Source of the DNA: Deltaproteobacteria bacterium GWA2_38_16
Lineage (GTDB): Bacteria > Bdellovibrionota > JACOXK01 > 2-02-FULL-40-11
Reading direction: 5' to 3'
DNA: 64,000 nucleotides
Assembly: GCA_001797335.1 (NCBI GenBank)
Contig: MGPE01000015.1
Span: 62,001-126,000, forward strand
Shown here piece after piece: positions 63,201 to 64,000 of the stretch (positions are counted from its first letter, which is position 1; every line of letters begins with the position of its first letter). A program made the position numbers and the translations under genes. The notes below the pieces were generated by a model. That model did not search any database. It was not told the DNA's origin and saw nothing but the letters and a program-made list of their open reading frames with translations.

Positions 63201-63508
63201 GAAATTAAAAAAGAGGAGGAAGCAGATTCCCAATCAATCGCTGGAGTATTTAAAATACGCTGGGCACTATTTTTAAGCCTTTGAAAAGATTCGGCCGTCA
63301 GCTCTTTATTGACTTTGTCTTGAAGCTCAAAAAAGTCATTCAAAATTCTTTCCCGAGAAGAATTTAGAATAACAACTTCGGATTCTTCCTCTTTATCCCC
63401 AAAAATTCCCCTTAAATCATCTTCATTCTCTTTTTCATTGGCTAAGATTTGAGAAATCGGAGAAAGAATAAACGCAAGAATTAAAAACAACGAAAAACAC
63501 TTTTTCAT
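60245..63508 (-). CDS. Very large secreted/membrane-associated protein, unknown function (third)
   Basis: A 1087-residue protein with a signal peptide (FSLFLILAFILSPISQILA), an acidic, mostly helical N-terminal two thirds, then hydrophobic segments (VGYGFLTIIGLSFLSG; VFGIGAAPFAMWWMAQ; GSFLLFAPIQIAFVKGMLN) and a helical C-terminal part. The order of segments and the motifs AMWWMAQ and MYSQYL parallel AYMAQ and GMLSQYL in the 1286-residue protein at 13.3 kb, suggesting a shared architecture. No known family. It starts 1 base after the preceding gene ends. Confidence 0.78.
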   Translation of the reverse strand: MKKCFSLFLILAFILSPISQILANEKENEDDLRGIFGDKEEESEVVILNSSRERILNDFFELQDKVNKELTAESFQRLKNSAQRILNTPAIDWESASSSFLISEFENSLSQDFKKFGKLNVQQRVFWDKNSEALETFSLISKEKVFWEFQETLKAFKKMQILAHEKDEHKDLSLFDSFNLELNDIGKKDFDQFVSRQNYHVVGSKIIPRLSEDMDIEQEALGEIPDEIHWKNLLRRAAIDLYINRWVHLDSLWMRERFPVGQRVSILPLFCQNHYFSIHPLSIPSLLEERKNVPSRALLDAQFYMKLSSDPEIVIPVLASDLLSQKLIGMIPAWKGEYEVLEKVSSEMSQELIHNLTFTLQSMENLFARYGLSWVFQQYSQKNIFQNILKAKKLLLSVSIERILVDSGAEVMPDTQEKLLALVEETVRDHQDDFLELSTKITKHHETAAQQVKEVEQMVADQMNPKVSAQRLLEHALDMSKKISEQDQRIRDLKNGLKLSPVEDTPDNFRLATLVFAGDLREAFSKDSFDEIEKILFPSEGSTYDAAYHRYQEWLKTFEGEAQTKKDVIRVAQTLGLDHYQFLASLFVDPKKRIQFEEIMKARYLAQEPILDTEIKYMGSKAPLYQQLLLAQDNRESEDILIDLVQRAVWDLKTKVEYELDRFCQLDLNSEEGMKFLLANSFFRYAAFSRVSDSQGFSKINDDMIHTFQEQVSHQGTFHNAVGYGFLTIIGLSFLSGPMSRLPRWLGGRFMPRVPHGILKVSEVFGIGAAPFAMWWMAQDSKRLFWDEGYSVEALEHWYDTQSEGSDQTATVVDVLKAHHDSQDPKNPGREIRDIIKSRLELRITQGSFLLFAPIQIAFVKGMLNFGYGMYSQYLPLTRRVGITSALGKLSVPTRFWTFKPGNELLMLSGGELKAAYLNAVDRSMTVPQLKKYVEKWIFLLKRQLSFHEANFGKAATWDQTKLVLKNNTKRVQERQLLVVQLKLYEEALLVLKESPVAKVSELAFKDRFKDVMVNLEVFYFAENLDRLYPRDELVWLMANIRTEKFFNHWFGGWVGWHGPLGRALQKMQAYQYLLSQREPLLMSLFR

Positions 63509-63509
63509 T

Positions 63510-64000
63510 TTATTTTGGCTTCTTCGCCTCACGAAATACTTCTCTTAAAAAGATATCTCGAATGGAAGCCCAGTTTCTCTCACCCAATATTTCACCTTCA
63601 GTTTCCACCATAAAAAGAGCCAAAGCGGTTTTTAAATTTTCATTATTTTCCAAATGCCGCGCATCAACTTCTACCACTCCTTCTAAAGAAGAACGCATCT
63701 CTCTTAAGGCTCGAACAATATCGGGAGCTTCAGACATTCGTTCAATAAAGGAACGACTAAAAAAATCAGCCAAGATTTCTTGATTTGCTTTATCTAAATT
63801 AGAAATCCGTGTTCTCCCAGATTCTGAGCGGACATTGTGCATAACATCTCTTAATGCCCCCAAGAGTCGGCTACTTCTTGCGATGCGAAAACTATACACC
63901 GCTCGCTCATAATAATTCCCTCGACAAAAGTCATTCATCATTTCAAAAGCCAGTGATTTATCTTTAGACATTAAATCTTCAACCAATGATTGCAACACCG
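63510..64000 (-). CDS. 3' part of a gene continuing past the window edge; helical protein, unknown
   Basis: At least 162 residues, the C-terminal end of a gene whose start lies outside. The visible part is helical and charged with many Arg/Glu/Leu, no signal peptide visible, one Cys. Directly upstream of the 1087-residue secreted protein gene in the same operon. Function unknown. Confidence 0.65.
   Translation of the reverse strand, partial: VLQSLVEDLMSKDKSLAFEMMNDFCRGNYYERAVYSFRIARSSRLLGALRDVMHNVRSESGRTRISNLDKANQEILADFFSRSFIERMSEAPDIVRALREMRSSLEGVVEVDARHLENNENLKTALALFMVETEGEILGERNWASIRDIFLREVFREAKKPK

Overview
The window is AT-rich and gene-dense and comes from a Gram-negative bacterium. 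It encodes a beta-barrel outer-membrane protein, lipoproteins, many multihaem c-type cytochromes, split complex I genes, a ba3-type oxidase, RpoH and GroESL. Several traits point to an uncultivated deltaproteobacterium-like lineage (Desulfobacterota, Myxococcota, Bdellovibrionota or UBA10199-like): the mix of beta-oxidation genes with porin-cytochrome and NrfD genes, a membrane CCG-domain EtfAB:quinone oxidoreductase candidate, and intergenic repeats that intrude into genes. The lineage is inferred; no rRNA gene or universal marker in the window fixes it.

Layout. 0-6 kb: aconitase, divergent from two thiolase-like proteins without the usual catalytic residues and two DUF35 Zn-ribbon/OB partners. 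6-8 kb: small secreted and membrane proteins and a BrnT/BrnA toxin-antitoxin pair. 8-12 kb: a split B12-dependent acyl-CoA mutase with isobutyryl-CoA-mutase-like residues, and an acyl-CoA dehydrogenase. 12-13 kb: a Fic protein behind repeated operator-like half-sites. 13.3-19.2 kb: two very large secreted proteins of unknown function. 20-25 kb: an overlapping crotonase / 3-hydroxyacyl-CoA dehydrogenase / FadJ / FadI operon. 25-28 kb: a palindromic repeat, CpXC protein, EF-P and an FAD oxidoreductase. 28-32.4 kb: nuoB-C-D-I followed by the EtfAB:quinone oxidoreductase candidate. 32.4-36.5 kb: SCO, a ba3-type oxidase (subunits I, II and an unlisted 39-residue IIa-like subunit) and two multihaem cytochromes. 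36.5-38.2 kb: a second nuoB with IscA-like and Mrp-like Fe-S assembly factors. 38-41 kb: Na/Pi cotransporter and peroxiredoxin. 41-50 kb: a cytochrome cluster in two converging arms that meet at an NrfD membrane protein and a ferredoxin, with a beta-barrel protein at one end. 50-53 kb: a second Fic protein and an initiator tRNA interrupted by a group I intron carrying a PD-(D/E)XK homing endonuclease. 53-60 kb: SDR, subtilisin-like protease with a C-terminal sorting-type tail, FabL, GroESL and RpoH. 60-64 kb: another very large secreted protein and the end of a further gene.

How it fits together (inference): isobutyryl-CoA could be rearranged to butyryl-CoA and oxidised through the dehydrogenase, crotonase, hydroxyacyl-CoA dehydrogenase and thiolase to acetyl-CoA, which the aconitase passes into the TCA cycle. 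Electrons would enter the quinone pool through complex I and the EtfAB:quinone oxidoreductase and leave either to oxygen (ba3 oxidase) or through the NrfD/ferredoxin/multihaem cytochrome/porin cluster, which resembles extracellular electron-transfer conduits.

The strongest unusual signals are the intron-split tRNA-fMet with protein and ribozyme sharing sequence, the convergent cytochrome cluster, the thiolase-like/DUF35 pairs without catalytic residues, and a repeat family that has been built into several coding regions.
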